Positions 61,331-64,000 of a stretch of 64,000 bases of DNA are shown here, in pieces. Location of the stretch: positions 5,022,001 to 5,086,000 of the forward strand of contig NC_049916.1 in the NCBI RefSeq assembly GCF_001411555.2, read 5' to 3'. Numbering within the stretch: the stretch's first letter is position 1; every line of letters starts with the position of its first letter. This DNA comes from Juglans regia. Lineage: Eukaryota; Streptophyta; Magnoliopsida; Fagales; Juglandaceae. The notes beneath the pieces were generated by a model, which did not search any database, had not been told where the DNA came from, and worked only from the letters and a program-made list of their open reading frames with translations. Made by a program: the position numbers and the translations under genes.

Positions 61331-61538
61331 ATACATAAAAGTTTTATACAAAAAACAATTATACCCTATTACAACTTAATTTGATCAATTAAAGTGTAAA
61401 ATAATTTTATTATAAAGTAAATTTGATATATTACATTAAATCACATTAATATATAAATATTTTTTATTTATATATTTTTCATGTGAAATTTGAAAACAGT
61501 GTATAAATAGTCCTAACGTTGCCCTTTAGTTTTTGGAA

Positions 61539-62075
61539 AACACTATAGACACGAAGGAATCCTACAAAGAGATCTCACACATTGATGTGGTATACTACTA
61601 GTGTGTCACGTCTCCACCTATTTTCTTTTCTTTTTCTTTCTCCCCTCCCCCATGCCGCCACCCCTGCCTCTCTCCTCGCAGGCCATGGTAGTTGGAGACC
61701 ATCTTAGGATGGGCAGAAGACACTGACGGTCTAAGCGGCATCGCCGACATGGAGCTCACGGTAGCTCGCCGTGCACGTTGATGGCCAAGGACCACATTTT
61801 GCACACTATGTCCGTGGTCGACCGCACGCCGCTAGTGGGTTAGGTGGAGGGATATGAGCCGATGGCTTGTCCTTTGGCCGTCTGTGGTGGTTGGAAACCA
61901 CCCCGGAAGGGTAGACAATGCCGACGAGGAGGGAAAGAGGGGAGAAAGAGAGAGGGAAAGGGGGAGGAGGGGAGGCATGAGGAGAGGGGAGAGAAAGAGA
62001 GAGAGAAAAAGAAATAAGGGAGATGTGGCACATTGGTAGTGTGCCACATCAATGTATGGGATCTATTTGTGTTTC
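61539..62075. mobile_element. Fold-back GC-rich element, copy B
   Basis: Same architecture as copy A, starting aacactatagacacgaaggaatcc. The left arm 'agatctcacacattgatgtgg' pairs with the inverse of the right arm 'agatcccatacattgatgtgg', about 40 bp in all. The CT-rich left interior faces a GA-rich right interior. No coding capacity I recognise. Confidence 0.65.
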
Positions 62076-62365
62076 TAGCTGCCCTCTTATTACACATTGC
62101 TAGTTTTTATCTTGTTTGCACTATTTCCATGCACTATAGCAGTCTTTTCTTTAATACAAATTATTCTTTCATGAGAAAAATTAAAATTAAAAAAAAAAAA
62201 AAAACTGTTGGATCATAATTATTCTAAGAATCAAAGAGATAGGAGAGCGTCCTATACAAGGATGTCATGTCTAATATAACAATATATTCTCTCTTTTATT
62301 TTATTGAGATGATGTTAAATGGGCTTGAATTGATTGTACGAATTGAGCTGGAGTGGTAAAATACT

Positions 62366-62722
62366 TAAGGCTTGTTTGGAAAACACATTTCATTCCATCT
62401 CTCCTCATATCATCTCAAAATTTTTCATAATTTTTTTTTAAATATTACTCAAATATAAATAATTTTTAATTTCAAATTTTTAACATTTTCATTTTATCAT
62501 TATCTAATCATTATAAATTTTCCAAACTTCCAAATAAAACACAAAAACTATACAGTTTTTTCAAATTTTAAAACAAAGATTATATTGAAAATTATATTTT
62601 AACAATATTTTAACTTTATAATATTTTTATTCAATTTTTTATTTCTCATTTTTCAAAACCTAATCAAACATTTTAACTCGAACTATTTTACTAATGTTTA
62701 CAGATTTGTCATTTCATCTCAA
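62366..62722. mobile_element. Tourist-like MITE
   Basis: It starts aaggcttgtttggaaaacac and has catttcattccatctctcctc, aatcattataaattttcc, aacaatattttaactttataat and a right end tcatttcatctcaa. Right border not exact. Confidence 0.6.
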
Positions 62723-63165
62723 TGTTGATAATCCACTGATTACTGTATTAAAATTTGCCAACTATAGCAGCCAAGTTATGTTGATGAAAGATGCTTTTCC
62801 TCGGAGTGGAGCTTTAGAGGTAGCATTTTAAAAGGTTGAATAAGACCTTAATTTGAAGCCAATGTTTTGGCTCGACATGATTTTTCAGAAACGTTGTCAG
62901 TGGTGGCATTTGACTATAGACAAAATTGGAGATGTTATTTACTTTGGACATCATCCATTTGGGGTTCGTGCATGTCAATGCATCCTAAGATGCTTTCTTT
63001 TCTTTTCATGATCAAATGATATATATTATACGAAACCCACTATAGCTTAGAAAAAATCAAAATACCAATAATTTTCTATACTGATTGATGTGAAAAGTGT
63101 TTTATATCAGCGTGTGTGATAAATGTTTTAATAAAAAAAAAGTGAATAGATTTTTTCACATAGAT
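62723..63165. other. Intergenic spacer
   Basis: I see no gene here. Confidence 0.25.
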
Positions 63166-63167
63166 AA

Positions 63168-64000
63168 TTAGGAGTGCAACCCGCATCTCCTGGGTGGGCA
63201 GCCAGAGGTAGGCACCTACCCTTGCATGGGCGAGGGGCGAGTTGGGCCCCCAGATAGGTGCTCCTGTTCAGATGCCAGGGTTCGCCCACTCGTGGGCCTC
63301 AATGGGCCCTTCGGTTCATTAGACTGAGAACTTGTTTTCGGGTAATTTTTGGGCTTAGAATCCATTTTTTGAACCAATTTTGGACGAAAACTTGTTTTCT
63401 CTTCAATTTTGACCCAAAAAATGTTTTCACTTAAATTGAAATTAAATGTATAAAGTATGGAATTAAATGTTATCTCTAAATATAAATAAACGAAATAAAG
63501 TTGCTAACTAATTATTCTAACCTATTACAAGTAGTGTAAACCATTATACATTAATCTAAAACTATTACAAATTAATTTAAAATATTATAAGTTGCCAAAT
63601 AGTTTGAACGAATAACAATGTTATAATAATTGAAATACATTTTAAAAATAAATAAAGGTAACAACGTGTAGCAAGCATTTGTGAACTCCGAGTAACATCA
63701 TAAAACTTGAAGAAAAAAAAATGAATGATATGTGGCACAAAAGGAAACGAACGTCAATTAAGAAAAAATAATAACATTATTAACATATATACAAACTATA
63801 AAAAATTAATTAACAAACCAATGGTGGTGAAACCCCAAATTAAATTAGGTTAGAGATTTTATATTGAACCTCTAACCTAATTTAGGGTTTAATCCGAAAT
63901 CCTATATTGGGTTAAGGTTTCGGATTGAAACCCTAAATTCTTTAAGGTCTAGAATGCCCTAAAATTATCTAGGGGTTCAATCCCTAAACTAATTTAGGGT
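63168..64000. repeat. Repeat beginning with a hAT-like end, runs off the window
   Basis: At 63169 the sequence taggagtgcaacccgc resembles a hAT terminus and is followed by a GC-rich patch ('cgaggggcgagttgggccccc'). After AT-rich sequence, the last 180 bases repeat 'taatttagggt' and 'gaaaccctaaat' words on both strands, superficially like degenerate plant telomere repeat, but irregular. The right end is outside the window. Confidence 0.35.

Noticed and set aside
60726..62097. Overlapping open frames on both strands rich in S, P, F and L
   Set aside because: They come from the CT-rich and GA-rich arms of the two fold-back elements, open in several frames at once.
63820..64000. Interstitial telomere repeat
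   Set aside because: The tttaggg-like words are irregular, occur on both strands and are not in 7-bp phase.

Overview
The window is nuclear DNA from a woody eudicot. Introns are AT-rich with GT/AG borders, intergenic space is long, and transposon remnants are dense. A Tourist-like MITE family built on atgagatgagatg / catctcatctcat recurs at least a dozen times; I associate it with Juglandaceae (walnut, hickory), but that is inference. There is no operon structure, CRISPR array, phage or tRNA/rRNA gene.

Three host genes can be modelled exon by exon, all on the minus strand. (1) A PLATZ-family zinc-binding regulator at 11803-13537 (4 coding exons, 222 aa). (2) A type II prohibitin (PHB2 type) at 26054-32926 (5 coding exons, 290 aa). 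(3) A small J-domain protein at 54776-57990 (5 coding exons, about 110 aa). Each joins in frame across canonical splice sites. The three are not an evident functional group.

Layout: 1-300, GC-rich repeat. 297-3201, minus-strand Ty3/gypsy element with 5' LTR, primer site, gag and protease start, its gag split by a 1.24 kb insertion. 3202-11800, MITEs, microsatellites and a ~130 bp degenerate repeat. 11803-13700, PLATZ. 15.8-18.7 kb, truncated and frameshifted LINE. 18.7-21.8 kb, possible CACTA-like remnant holding a second LINE fragment. 22.1-22.8 kb, retroposed sequence with 15-bp target duplications. 23.2-23.7 kb, nested MITEs. 25.3-25.5 kb, DUF1635-like pseudo-exon. 26-33 kb, prohibitin with a candidate 3.07 kb solo LTR in intron 2. 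33.4-43.4 kb, five tandem ~1.85-2.1 kb units ending in an EF-G retropseudogene. 44-54 kb, intergenic with a solo LTR, nested hAT-type MITE and unrecognised ORFs. 54.8-58 kb, J-domain gene. 58.5-64 kb, nested MITEs and two copies of a fold-back element.

The most unusual feature is the tandem array directly upstream of prohibitin. Each unit carries what looks like the prohibitin promoter (TGGGCC/T site II motifs, CT-rich leader) and a non-coding first exon with a splice donor, fused to a short piece of EF-G coding sequence. The EF-G pseudogene at the far end continues through the same point, so it marks where the duplicated unit was cut.
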